Part shown: in pieces, positions 1-8,363 of the stretch
How the letters are laid out: each line of letters begins with the position of its first letter
How positions within the stretch are numbered: the stretch's first letter is position 1
Assembly (NCBI RefSeq): GCF_016861975.1
Contig: NZ_BOMB01000010.1
Coordinates: 62,001 to 126,000 of the forward strand
Direction: 5' to 3'
Length of the DNA: 64,000 nt
From: Actinocatenispora rupis
GTDB taxonomy: Bacteria; Actinomycetota; Actinomycetes; Mycobacteriales; Micromonosporaceae
Position numbers and translations under genes: made by a program
Notes under the pieces: generated by a model
Database searches by the model: none
Seen by the model: only the letters and a program-made list of their open reading frames with translations
Told to the model about the DNA's origin: nothing

Positions 1-845
1 ATGCTGCCGGTGAACCGGTGCGCCACGTCGAACACGGCGGCGTTCGCGTCGGTCAGCTCGGCACCCCGGGCCAGCAGGTCCAGCGGCACCGGGCCGCCCG
101 ACCGGACCGCGTCGCGTACCTCGGCGTGCAGGGCGACCGCGGCCGGCGTCCACACCGCCCACTGGCCGAGCAGGCCGCCGACGATGTGCACCGTCCGCTC
201 GCCGAACCGGTACGGCGTGACCAGGTCGGCGACGATGTTGTCGTCGTTCCCGGTGTACAGCGCGATGTCGTCGGAGCGGCCGGCCTCGACGACGGCGCGC
301 ACCACGTCGAGCGTGGCGTACCGGTCGAAGGGGGCGACCTTGATCGCGGCCACCCCGGGGATCTCCGCGTACCCGCGCCAGAACTCGTACCCGAAGCGGC
401 GCTTGCCGATGGTCGGCTGGATGTAGAACCCGAACACCGGCATGATCTCGGCGACCGCCGCGACCCCGGCGAGGATCTCGTCGTCGGGCGCGTCACCCCA
501 GCCCGGCGTCGCCACCAGGGCCAGGTCGTACCCGAGGTCGGCGGCGATCTTCGCCTCGGCCACCGCGTTCTCCGTCGGCCCGAGTACGCCGGCGACGAGC
601 ACCGGGTCGGGTCCGGCCTCCTCGGCGGCCATCCGCAGCACCGGCTCGTACAGCCCGTGCGCCCGGATCTCGAACTGCGTCGTGTGCACGCCCACGGCCA
701 GCCCGCCGACGCCCGCGTCCGTGTAGTACCGGGTGAGGGCGCGCTGGCGGGGCTCGTCGAGGGCGCGGTCGGCGGTGAGGGCCAGCGGGTGCGCCGGAAT
801 GACCAGGCCCTCGCGCAGTCGCGCCCGCTTGTCGTCGGTGAGCAT
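1..845 (-). CDS. Dihydrodipicolinate synthase-family aldolase, C-terminus cut by window edge
   Basis: This frame is open from ATG 845 to the left edge, giving 281 residues without a stop, so the C-terminus lies outside the window. The residues read MLTDDKRARLREGLVIPAHP at the start, then a (beta/alpha)8-like pattern of strands. A lysine in the strand VAAIKVAPFDRY is the expected Schiff-base lysine of the DHDPS/N-acetylneuraminate lyase family, which performs aldol cleavage or condensation of 2-keto acids in the cytoplasm. The start codon lies immediately next to the stop of the upstream epimerase-like gene (TAG at 848-846), so the two are surely co-transcribed and probably translationally coupled. 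The context, divergent from a sugar ABC importer, suggests a step in sugar-acid breakdown. The exact substrate cannot be assigned. Confidence 0.8.
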   Translation of the reverse strand, partial: MLTDDKRARLREGLVIPAHPLALTADRALDEPRQRALTRYYTDAGVGGLAVGVHTTQFEIRAHGLYEPVLRMAAEEAGPDPVLVAGVLGPTENAVAEAKIAADLGYDLALVATPGWGDAPDDEILAGVAAVAEIMPVFGFYIQPTIGKRRFGYEFWRGYAEIPGVAAIKVAPFDRYATLDVVRAVVEAGRSDDIALYTGNDDNIVADLVTPYRFGERTVHIVGGLLGQWAVWTPAAVALHAEVRDAVRSGGPVPLDLLARGAELTDANAAVFDVAHRFTGS

Positions 846-1886
846 CTAGAAGGTGCCCTTGCGCTCGGTGAAGTGGGTCGGCTTGTCCAGCAGCGCACCG
901 CCGCCGGACAGCCACGCGACGGTCCAGTCCAGCATCTCGGCGAGCGTCACCCGCGGGTAGCCGAACAGGCCGAACGACCGGCCGGCGTTGGACAGCAGCG
1001 CCGTGTCGGCCTCGGCACCGGCGAACACCGGCTCCCTGCCGAGGCGCCGGCCGAGTTCGGTGGCGAGCCAGCGGACCGACGCGGTCTCCGGGCCGGTCAC
1101 GTTCAGGTACAGCGGGGGCGTGTCGACGTGCGCGAGCGCGCCGAGCACGTACCGGTTGGCGTCGCCCTGCCAGATCACGTTGACCGCGCCGTTGCCCAGC
1201 TCGACCGGTTCCCCGGCGGCGACCGTACGGGCCAGGTCGGTGAGCACCCCGTACCGGCAGTCGATGGCGTAGTTGAGCCGGATGATGGCCATCGGCGTAC
1301 CGGTGGTCTCGGCGACGTGCGCGAGGATCCGTTCCCGCCCGAGGCACGACTGCGCGTACTCGCCGACCGGGCCGGGCGCCGTCGTCTCGTCGGCGCCGCC
1401 GGACCCCACCGGCACCAGCGGGTACACGTTGCCCGAGGAGAACGCCACGAACCGCGATCCCTTGTACCGCAAGGCGGCCCGGCCCGGCAGGTACGTGTTG
1501 ACGGCCCAGGTGAGGGGCTCGCCGCCGCCGCTGGTGCCGAACTTCCGGCCGACCATGTACACGACGTTCGCGGCGTCGGGCAGGCCGGCGAGCGCGGCGT
1601 CGTCGGACAGGTCGGCCGCCACCGTACGGACGCCGGCCTCGTCGAGTTCGGCGCGCGCGGCGGGGTCGGAGAACCGGGACACCGCGTACACCTGGCGGTT
1701 GCCGGGGAGGGCGGCGAAGATCGTGGCGGCCATCCGGGCGAGGCTGACGCCCATCTTGCCGGCGGCGCCGAGCACCACCAGGTCGCCGTCGGTCGCGGCG
1801 AGCCGCTCGACGTCCGCCCCGGTCGGCTCGTGCACCCGGCGCGCGATCTCGGTGAGAAGCGGCTCGCCCGCGGTACCTTGCGTCAT
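846..1886 (-). CDS. NAD(P)-binding epimerase/dehydratase-like protein (atypical SDR)
   Basis: About 346 residues in the extended short-chain dehydrogenase fold. The N-terminal dinucleotide motif is VLGAAGKMG (GxxGxxG) near residue 38, and a strand FVAFSSGNVYP matches the epimerase serine/threonine motif. The usual YxxxK catalytic pair is broken: the segment reads GEYAQSCLGRE, so the lysine position is cysteine. This suggests a changed reaction or substrate. ATG 1886 was chosen because a GGGTGG stretch lies a few bases upstream; an in-frame ATG 27 bases further upstream is possible. It ends directly against the start of the DHDPS-family gene and is divergent from the sugar-binding lipoprotein gene, so it probably belongs to the same sugar-acid pathway. 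Confidence 0.72.
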   Translation of the reverse strand: MTQGTAGEPLLTEIARRVHEPTGADVERLAATDGDLVVLGAAGKMGVSLARMAATIFAALPGNRQVYAVSRFSDPAARAELDEAGVRTVAADLSDDAALAGLPDAANVVYMVGRKFGTSGGGEPLTWAVNTYLPGRAALRYKGSRFVAFSSGNVYPLVPVGSGGADETTAPGPVGEYAQSCLGRERILAHVAETTGTPMAIIRLNYAIDCRYGVLTDLARTVAAGEPVELGNGAVNVIWQGDANRYVLGALAHVDTPPLYLNVTGPETASVRWLATELGRRLGREPVFAGAEADTALLSNAGRSFGLFGYPRVTLAEMLDWTVAWLSGGGALLDKPTHFTERKGTF

Positions 1887-1989
1887 CACACCACCCAGTC
1901 TGTGCAGGGTCATGCCCCATTTAGGTCGTGCCGAAACTATCGGGTCATCGCCGGTGCCGTCAATCTGAGCGCGGCATCGGGGTGGGGTA

Positions 1990-2017
1990 TTGACCAGGGT
2001 GTTCACGCCTGTTTAGT
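1990..2017 (+). promoter_or_regulatory. Candidate promoter for the sugar ABC operon
   Basis: In the 237-bp divergent region 1887-2123, TTGACC (1990-1995) is followed after 16 bp by TTTAGT (2012-2017), a plausible sigma-70-type -35/-10 pair. The whole gap is less G+C-rich than its surroundings, as expected for divergent promoters. No clear operator palindrome was seen. Confidence 0.35.
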
Positions 2018-2123
2018 GTCTGACGAGATTTGAGCCACGACCGTAATTTGGTCGCGGCGCGGTCCCTGGGGAGCGATCAGCACGCGTGAGCGCCGGGCGT
2101 ACCGGCGAGCGAGGAGTTCACAC

Positions 2124-3395
2124 ATGCGGTGGGGCAAGACGACCGCCCTGGTCGCCGCCGGTGCGCTGGCGCTGTCCGCGCTGGCCGCCTGCGGCTCGGG
2201 CGGCGACGCCAAGGTGCCGAGCGACCCGAGCAAGGTCTCGGGCACGGTCACCATGTGGATCTACCCGATCAACCAGAACATCGAGAACACCTGGTGGAAG
2301 TCGAAGGTCGCGGCCTTCAAGAAGAAGTACGCCAAGGTGAACGTCAACGTCGTCGTCCAGCCCTGGGCGAACCGCGACGAGCAGCTCACCACCGCCATCG
2401 CCGGCGGCAAGGGCCCCGACGTGGTGTACCTGATCCCCGACCAGGTCCCGCAGTACGCGAACACGGGCGCGCTGGCGGACGTCTCGGACGTGGTAGCCAA
2501 GGACAAGGCCGACTTCCGGCCGAACGCGCTGTCGGCGATGACGTACCAGGACAAGCTGTACGGCGTGCCGATGCTGATGTCGGTGACGACCACGATCGCC
2601 AACAAGAACCTGCTGAAGAAGGCCGGCATCGCGGCCCCGCCGGCCACCTGGGACGAGGCGCTCGCCGACGGCGCCAAGCTCAAGAAGAAGGGCCTGTACC
2701 TCACCGACTACGTGGCCACCCCGGACGCCACGCTGAACCAGACGTTCTACCCGTTCCTGTGGCAGGCCGGCGGCGACGTCCTGAGCAAGGACGGCAAGAA
2801 GGCCGCGTTCAACTCGCCGGCCGGGGTCAAGGCGCTGACGTTCCTGAAGACGTTGGTGGACAAGGGATACGTGCCGAAGGACAGCCTGACGGTCACGCCG
2901 AAGCCGGACCAGAGCGTGCTCTGCACGAGCAAGGCCGCGATGGGCTTCGCCACCTCCACCGCCGAACTGTCCGTCTGCCCGGGCTTCAAGGCCACCGACT
3001 GGCAGACCGCCTCGCCGCTCAAGGAGACCACCTCCGTCGGGTACGGCACGGTCGGCGGGCTGAGCGTGCTGTCCGGTTCGAAGAACGCCGCGGCTGCGAA
3101 GGCGTGGGTGCAGTGGATCTCGGCGCCGGCGCAGCTCAAGGCGTTCGACGTGGACCACGTGTACTCGTCGCCGCGGGTGTCGGCCGGTAGCCTGCTGTCC
3201 GGCCAGCCGCTGATGGGCGACACGGAGAAGTACCTGGGCGACATGAAGACCGGCGTCACGAACGCGTCGGCGCCGCGTCAGCTCATGGACGTCATCAAGC
3301 CGCACCTGCAGGCGGCGCTGCTCGGGAAGGTGAGCGTCAAGCAGGCGCTCGCCGACGCCGAGAAGGACGCCAACCAGCAGCTGGCCCGGGGCTGA
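2124..3395 (+). CDS. ABC transporter sugar-binding lipoprotein (family 1 SBP)
   Basis: A 423-residue extracellular solute-binding protein. The signal peptide carries a lipobox LSALAAC, so Cys near residue 22 should be lipidated and anchor the protein to the outer face of the membrane. The mature part has the usual pattern of family 1 carbohydrate receptors: an early VTMWIYP strand, WANRDEQLTTAIAGGKGPDV, a hinge region around LYGVPMLMSVT, and a C-terminal helix rich in Ala/Lys. GAGGAG stands about eight bases before ATG 2124. Two permease genes follow after an intercistronic hairpin, and no ATPase gene is present; such systems usually share an MsiK-type ATPase encoded elsewhere. The ligand is probably an oligosaccharide or sugar acid, but the sequence does not settle it. 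Confidence 0.92.
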   Translation: MRWGKTTALVAAGALALSALAACGSGGDAKVPSDPSKVSGTVTMWIYPINQNIENTWWKSKVAAFKKKYAKVNVNVVVQPWANRDEQLTTAIAGGKGPDVVYLIPDQVPQYANTGALADVSDVVAKDKADFRPNALSAMTYQDKLYGVPMLMSVTTTIANKNLLKKAGIAAPPATWDEALADGAKLKKKGLYLTDYVATPDATLNQTFYPFLWQAGGDVLSKDGKKAAFNSPAGVKALTFLKTLVDKGYVPKDSLTVTPKPDQSVLCTSKAAMGFATSTAELSVCPGFKATDWQTASPLKETTSVGYGTVGGLSVLSGSKNAAAAKAWVQWISAPAQLKAFDVDHVYSSPRVSAGSLLSGQPLMGDTEKYLGDMKTGVTNASAPRQLMDVIKPHLQAALLGKVSVKQALADAEKDANQQLARG

Positions 3396-3403
3396 CGACG
3401 CCC

Positions 3404-3436
3404 GCCGCCGCCCGGCTCGTGGAGTCGGGCGGCGGC
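3404..3436 (+). terminator. Intercistronic hairpin after the binding-protein gene
   Basis: GCCGCCGCCCG (3404-3414) and its exact complement (3426-3436) form an 11-bp all-GC stem with an 11-nt loop, nine bases after the stop. There is no T-run. Such hairpins after binding-protein genes usually protect the upstream mRNA or reduce read-through, making receptor more abundant than permease. Confidence 0.65.
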
Positions 3437-3468
3437 TCCGACGTGGGTACGACGCGAGGAGCATGCCG

Positions 3469-4398
3469 ATGACGACCCAGACCGTGCCGCGGGCCGACGA
3501 GGCCGGTACGCCGGGGCGCGCGCGACCGCCCCGCTTCAGCCGGTTGCGCCGGTCGGGCAGCGGGATCGCGCTGCTGTTCGTCGCGCCGTACCTGCTGCTG
3601 TTCGTGGTGTTCCGGATCCTGCCGACGATCGCCGGCATGCTGCTGAGCCTCGCCAAGTACCAGATCACGGGGATCGTGGAGTGGCGCGGCCTGGACAACT
3701 TCCAGCGCCTGTTCTCCGACTCGCTGTTCTGGAACGCGCTGCGGGTGACCGCGGTGTACACGGTGATCGCGGTGCCGCTGACGCTGCTGGTGGCGCTGGT
3801 GATGGCGCAGCTGTGCGCCCGGTCCATCCGCGGCATCCGGATCTACCGCGGGCTCTACTTCCTGCCCGTCATCACGAGCCTGGTCACCACCGGCGTCATC
3901 TGGCAGTGGCTGTACGCCGAGCACGGCCCGCTGAACGCGCTGTTCGGGCTGATCGGTGTCGGGCCGGTGCCGTGGCTGTCGTCGGGCGCGATGGTGCTGC
4001 CGTCGCTGTCGTTGCTGAGCGTCTGGACCCGCTTCGGGTACGACATGCTCATCCTGCTCGCGGGGCTGCTGGCGATCCCGAAGGAGTACACCGAGGCGGC
4101 GATGATCGACGGTGCCTCGGCGTGGCAACGGTTCTGGCGGATCACGGTGCCGCAGCTGAAACCCGCGCTGTTCTTCGTGGTGATCCTGGAGCTGGTGCAG
4201 TCGTTCCAGGTGTTCGACGTCATCTACGTGATGACCGGCGGCGGCCCGGTCCGCTCCAGCTACTCGCTCGTCTTCTTCGTGTACGACCAGGGCTTCCACT
4301 ACTTCGACTTCGGGTACGCCAGCGCCGCGGGCGTGGTGCTGTTCGCCATCACGCTCGTCGTGTCGCTCGTGCAGCGGCGTCTGTTCCGGGAGGACTGA
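3469..4398 (+). CDS. Sugar ABC transporter permease, MalF/UgpA type
   Basis: A 309-residue polytopic membrane protein of the binding-protein-dependent transport superfamily, with about six hydrophobic segments starting at IALLFVAPYLLLFVVF. The cytoplasmic loop that contacts the ATPase reads EYTEAAMIDGASAWQRFWRI, the classic EAA-x3-G motif. I chose ATG 3469 over ATG 3463 because the GAGGAG at 3456-3461 is only one base from the first ATG and seven from the second. It pairs with the permease immediately downstream to form the heterodimeric channel fed by the lipoprotein upstream. Confidence 0.92.
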   Translation: MTTQTVPRADEAGTPGRARPPRFSRLRRSGSGIALLFVAPYLLLFVVFRILPTIAGMLLSLAKYQITGIVEWRGLDNFQRLFSDSLFWNALRVTAVYTVIAVPLTLLVALVMAQLCARSIRGIRIYRGLYFLPVITSLVTTGVIWQWLYAEHGPLNALFGLIGVGPVPWLSSGAMVLPSLSLLSVWTRFGYDMLILLAGLLAIPKEYTEAAMIDGASAWQRFWRITVPQLKPALFFVVILELVQSFQVFDVIYVMTGGGPVRSSYSLVFFVYDQGFHYFDFGYASAAGVVLFAITLVVSLVQRRLFRED

Positions 4399-4401
4399 GA
4401 C

Positions 4402-5244
4402 GTGTCCACTGTGGATAAAGGCGCCCGGATGTCCCGGCGTACCAAGCGGAAGCTGTGGGCGCACCTGCCGCTGACGCTGGTCGCGCTGGCCACCATCTTC
4501 CCGTTCTACGTGATGGTCGTGCTGTCCCTGCGCAAGGGCCAGTCGCTGTCGCTGCCGGACGCGCTGCTGCCGTTCCACGTCAACCTCGGCGCGTACGCCG
4601 ACGTGCTGGCGCACGCGCAGGTGCTGCGCTGGATGCTCAACACCGCCGTGTACTCGGTGGTCAGCGTGGTGCTGGTGTTGCTGTTCGCCTCGTTCGCCGC
4701 GTACGCGTTCGCGAAGAAGCGGTTCCTGGGCCGCAACGTGATGTTCTGGACGCTGCTCGCGACGCTGATGGTGCCGTACCACCTGACGTTGATCCCACAG
4801 TTCATCCTGATCTCGCGGATGGACGGGCTGGACAGCTGGTGGGGCCTGATCGTGCCGACGCTGGCCAACACGCAGGCGCTGTTCCTGATGCGGCAGTTCA
4901 TCATGGGCATCCCGGACGAGCTGATCGAGGCGGCCCGCATCGACGGCGCCGGCGAGCTGCGGCTGTTCTGGCAGATCGTGCTGCCGCAGACGAAGCCGAT
5001 CCTCGCCACCCTCGGCGTGTTCGTCTTCCTGTGGCACTGGAACGACTTCCTCTGGCCGCTGGTCGCGACCCGCTCGCCGGACCACTACGTGCTGACCGTC
5101 GGCCTCAACAGCCTCCAGGCGCAGGACTCGTCGTTGACCGTGACGATGGCCGCGGCGGTCCTCACCTTCCTGCCCATTCTCGTCGTGTACGTGTTGCTGC
5201 AGCGCCACTTCGTCCGCGGCGTGGCCACCAGCGGACTGAAGTGA
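4402..5244 (+). CDS. Sugar ABC transporter permease, MalG/UgpE type
   Basis: A 280-residue inner-membrane permease with about six transmembrane segments and the EAA motif in ELIEAARIDGAGELRLFWQI. GTG 4402 is the likely start: GGGAGGA at 4388-4394 is well placed, and only three bases separate it from the previous stop. An alternative ATG at 4429 lacks a good ribosome site. The start region carries a near-perfect copy of the dispersed palindrome GTCCACTGTGGAY (4404-4416), which encodes the N-terminal Ser-Thr-Val-Asp. It forms the second half of the importer with the preceding permease. Confidence 0.92.
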   Translation: MSTVDKGARMSRRTKRKLWAHLPLTLVALATIFPFYVMVVLSLRKGQSLSLPDALLPFHVNLGAYADVLAHAQVLRWMLNTAVYSVVSVVLVLLFASFAAYAFAKKRFLGRNVMFWTLLATLMVPYHLTLIPQFILISRMDGLDSWWGLIVPTLANTQALFLMRQFIMGIPDELIEAARIDGAGELRLFWQIVLPQTKPILATLGVFVFLWHWNDFLWPLVATRSPDHYVLTVGLNSLQAQDSSLTVTMAAAVLTFLPILVVYVLLQRHFVRGVATSGLK

Positions 5245-5255
5245 GGACGCCCGCG

Positions 5256-6242
5256 ATGCCCCGGATCCACCTCTCGCTGCCGCCCGAGCAGTACGCGGAG
5301 TTCTTCACGGCCGAGCAGGTCGGGCGGCTCGACGCGCTCGGTACCGTCACCCGGGACGACCCGGGGAAGCGTTGCACCGCAACCGAACTGCTGGCGTACG
5401 ACGTGGTCGTCACGGGGTGGGGGTCGCCGGCGTTGCCGGGCGTACCGCCGGAGTCGTCGGCGCTGCGGCTGGTCGCGCACGCCGCCGGATCGGTGCGGCA
5501 CGTCGTCCCCGCCGCGCTTCTGGAGCACGGCGTACAGGTGACGCAGTCGGCGGCGGCGATGGCCGACGCGGTCGCCGAGTTCGCGCTCACCCTCTGCCTG
5601 AACCTGCTGCGCAACGTCCACACGTACGACCGGGCGATGTACACGGCGGCGGACTGGTCGTCCCGCGAGTGGGGCGGGCTCGGCGGAGAGCTTCCGGCGC
5701 AACGGATCGGGGTCGTCGGCGCGAGCCGTACCGGGCGGTCGTTCGTCCGGATGGTGCGCGCGCTCGGCGCCGCCGTCACCGTCTTCGACCCGTACCTGTC
5801 GGCGGCGGACGCGGCCTCGCTCGGCGTGACCCGCGTCGACCTGGCGACGCTGCTGGCGAACAGCGACGTGGTCGTCGTGCACGCGCCGGTGACGGCCGAG
5901 ACGACCGGGATGCTCGGCGCCGCCGAACTCGCGCTGATCCCCGACGGCGGGATCCTCGTCAACACCGCCCGGTCCGCCGTACTCGACGAGAAGGCGCTCA
6001 CCGCCGAACTGGTGTCCGGCCGTCTGCGCGCCGGGCTCGACGTGTTCGACGTGGAGCCGCTGCCGGCCGGCCATCCGTTGCTGCGCCTGCCGAACGTCAT
6101 CGTCACCCCGCACGAGGCCGGCGCGAGCGTCCAGTCGCGTGAAGCGCAGGGCCGGATCGCCGTCGACGAGATCGAGCGTTTCCTTACCGGACAACCACTC
6201 CGGCACGAAGTGACCCGCGACAGATACGACCATCTGGCCTGA
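5256..6242 (+). CDS. D-isomer-specific 2-hydroxyacid dehydrogenase
   Basis: About 328 residues, the normal size for NAD-dependent D-2-hydroxyacid dehydrogenases (phosphoglycerate/glyoxylate reductase group). The Rossmann motif reads IGVVGASRTGRSF. The catalytic triad can be followed: Arg in VNTARSAVLDE, Glu in DVFDVEPLP, and His in VTPHEAGAS. The hinge of the substrate domain is around ADAVAEFALTL. ATG 5256 follows the permease stop by 11 bp, with GAGGA overlapping that stop. In this operon it presumably reduces a 2-keto acid, or oxidises a 2-hydroxy acid, derived from the imported sugar. It fits the aldolase-family and epimerase-like genes on the opposite strand. Confidence 0.88.
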   Translation: MPRIHLSLPPEQYAEFFTAEQVGRLDALGTVTRDDPGKRCTATELLAYDVVVTGWGSPALPGVPPESSALRLVAHAAGSVRHVVPAALLEHGVQVTQSAAAMADAVAEFALTLCLNLLRNVHTYDRAMYTAADWSSREWGGLGGELPAQRIGVVGASRTGRSFVRMVRALGAAVTVFDPYLSAADAASLGVTRVDLATLLANSDVVVVHAPVTAETTGMLGAAELALIPDGGILVNTARSAVLDEKALTAELVSGRLRAGLDVFDVEPLPAGHPLLRLPNVIVTPHEAGASVQSREAQGRIAVDEIERFLTGQPLRHEVTRDRYDHLA

Positions 6243-6257
6243 CCCCCTGGAGGGCAC

Positions 6258-8246
6258 ATGCGGCGCAGAACCCTGCTGGCGGCGGTACCGGCGGCGATCG
6301 GCGCCGCGGCGCTCGCCACCCCGGCACACGCCGGACCGGCGCTGACCGACCTCGGCGTACCGCTGGCGGACGTGCTGCTGATCGGCGGCTGCACCGGACG
6401 CGGCGACGACGGTACGACGTGGTTGTGGTCGGCGTCGTCCGGTACGCCGGCGCACCTGAACGCCGTCGATCCGTTGACCGGCAAGGCGTTGCTGTCGCTG
6501 GACCTGCCCGGCGCGGGCGGCGCGTACGCGGTGCGCGCCGCACCCGACGGCACCGTGTACGTCGGCACGTACGCCAACGGCCACCTGTACCGGCGGAAGC
6601 CCGGCGCGGACGGCATCGAGGACCTCGGGCGGGTCCTGCCGGACGAGACGTACGTGCAGGCGCTGGCGATCGACGCCGACGGCACCGTGTACGGCGCGAC
6701 CATCGGCACCGGCCGCGCCTTCGCGTACGACCCGGCGACCGGTAAGGTGCGCGACTACGGGCAGCTCGCCGCCGGCATCACGTACGCGCAGGCGATCGCG
6801 TGCGCGAACGGCAAGGTGTACGTGGGCACCGGTCAGGTCGCGCACCTGATCGAGCTGGACCCGGAATCCGGTGCCACGAAGGAGATCCCGGTCCCGGCGG
6901 ACACCGATCCCGCGCACAACGGCGTGTACGACCTCAACGCGTACGACAACCGCCTGTACGTGCGGATCGGCGGCGCGTCCGACGCCCCGCTCTGCGTGTA
7001 CGACCTGGCGTCGGGCGCCTTCACCGACCAGGTCGAGCACGCCGCCGGCCTCAACGTCTCCCCACCCGGCCCCGACGGCGCCGTGTACTTCACCGTCATG
7101 GACGGCACCAGCGGCGTGCTCTCCGCGTACCAGCCGGACGGCGGGACGGTGACGCCGGTCGGGCCGAGCTTCACCGGGCGGATCCTCAACAACCGCGGCA
7201 TCGGCTGGGCGACGCTGACCGACCCGGACTGGCCGGGGGAGACGCTCGTCGGGCTGCTGTGGCGGGGCCAGATCTTCCGGTACAACCCGACGACCGGCAG
7301 GAGCGACGTCCGGGACACCGACGTGCGCCGGGAGCCGATCCCGGTCCTGTCGCTCGCCGCCGACTCCGGCGTCGTGTACGCGGGCGGCTTCCTCAACGGC
7401 GGCCTGTCCACAGTGGACGGATCGACCACCACGTTCCACCGGTTCGCCCAGCTGGAGTCGATCGAACCGGCCGGCGACGGCACGCTGTGGCTCGGCGCGT
7501 ACCCGGGATCCCGGCTCTACCACTACGATCCGGCCAAACCCTGGAGCAGCCCCGAGTACGATCCGGGGCCGGCGGGCACGCCCGACAACCCGGTCCGCGT
7601 CGCGGATCTGACCGCGCAGCACCAGAACCGCGGCAAGGCCGTCGCCGTCGTCGCCGGCCGCGTCTACCTCGGCACCGCCGCCGACCTCACCACCCTCCAG
7701 GGCCTGCTGCTGCGCTACGACCCGGCCACCGGCGAGACCACCTCGTACCAGCCGGTCACGGACTCCAGCGTCGTGTCGCTCAGCGCGATCGGCACCCGGC
7801 TGTTCGGCGGCACCTCGATCTTCAACTCGTACTCCCAGCCCGCGCCGACGCAGGACGCCGGCCGGCTGTTCGGGTGGGACACCCGGGCCGGGAAGGTGCT
7901 GTGGCAGACCACCCCGGTGCCGGACGCGCCGCAGGTGACCGTCCTCGCCCACGGCGGCCTGCTGTACGGAGTCGCCGACGGCACCGTGTTCGTCGCCGAT
8001 CCCGGCACCGGGAACGTCCTGGTACGAAAGGAACTCCGGGCGCCGACGGGTTCGGTGGCGCAACGTCTCGTCCGCGCCGGCGGCACCCTGTACGCCCTGG
8101 TCCAGGGCCGCTACCTGTACCGCGTCACGCCGCGCCCGTTCGCCACCGACCTGGTACTCGACCACGCGGCGACCGCGCTCGCCGCCAGTCCCGACGCGCT
8201 GTACCTCGCCGACGGGCCCACCCTGTACCGGCTCGATCCGAACTGA
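6258..8246 (+). CDS. Exported beta-propeller-like protein (PQQ/WD-type repeats)
   Basis: A 662-residue protein with an N-terminal export signal: a short RRR cluster, then LLAAVPAAIGAAALATPAHA with an AHA cleavage site. The rest consists of repeated units of about 45 residues of the kind DGTVYVGTYANGHLYRR, typical of beta-propeller blades in PQQ-like or NHL-type folds. GGAGGG lies ten bases upstream of ATG 6258, and the gene follows the dehydrogenase by 15 bp, so it is the last member of the sugar operon. A surface-binding or lyase-like role on a polymeric substrate is possible; no catalytic signature is recognisable. The frameshifted gene at 58795-60947, next to another sugar-acid operon, is of the same general type. 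Confidence 0.75.
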   Translation: MRRRTLLAAVPAAIGAAALATPAHAGPALTDLGVPLADVLLIGGCTGRGDDGTTWLWSASSGTPAHLNAVDPLTGKALLSLDLPGAGGAYAVRAAPDGTVYVGTYANGHLYRRKPGADGIEDLGRVLPDETYVQALAIDADGTVYGATIGTGRAFAYDPATGKVRDYGQLAAGITYAQAIACANGKVYVGTGQVAHLIELDPESGATKEIPVPADTDPAHNGVYDLNAYDNRLYVRIGGASDAPLCVYDLASGAFTDQVEHAAGLNVSPPGPDGAVYFTVMDGTSGVLSAYQPDGGTVTPVGPSFTGRILNNRGIGWATLTDPDWPGETLVGLLWRGQIFRYNPTTGRSDVRDTDVRREPIPVLSLAADSGVVYAGGFLNGGLSTVDGSTTTFHRFAQLESIEPAGDGTLWLGAYPGSRLYHYDPAKPWSSPEYDPGPAGTPDNPVRVADLTAQHQNRGKAVAVVAGRVYLGTAADLTTLQGLLLRYDPATGETTSYQPVTDSSVVSLSAIGTRLFGGTSIFNSYSQPAPTQDAGRLFGWDTRAGKVLWQTTPVPDAPQVTVLAHGGLLYGVADGTVFVADPGTGNVLVRKELRAPTGSVAQRLVRAGGTLYALVQGRYLYRVTPRPFATDLVLDHAATALAASPDALYLADGPTLYRLDPN

Positions 8247-8250
8247 CCGG

Positions 8251-8278
8251 ACCGGGCCTGGTCGCCGGCCGGCCCGGT
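8251..8278 (+). terminator. Candidate terminator of the sugar ABC operon
   Basis: ACCGGGCC (8251-8258) and GGCCCGGT (8271-8278) form an 8-bp stem with a 12-nt loop, starting five bases after the propeller gene stop. No T-run follows, as is usual at this base composition. Confidence 0.55.
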
Positions 8279-8363
8279 ACCGGATCCCGGTGGGTGGACC
8301 GGCGTCGGTGAGATCCACCACTTGATCTTCGGCGCCGGCCCCGGCGGCTGAAAGGCTGGACCG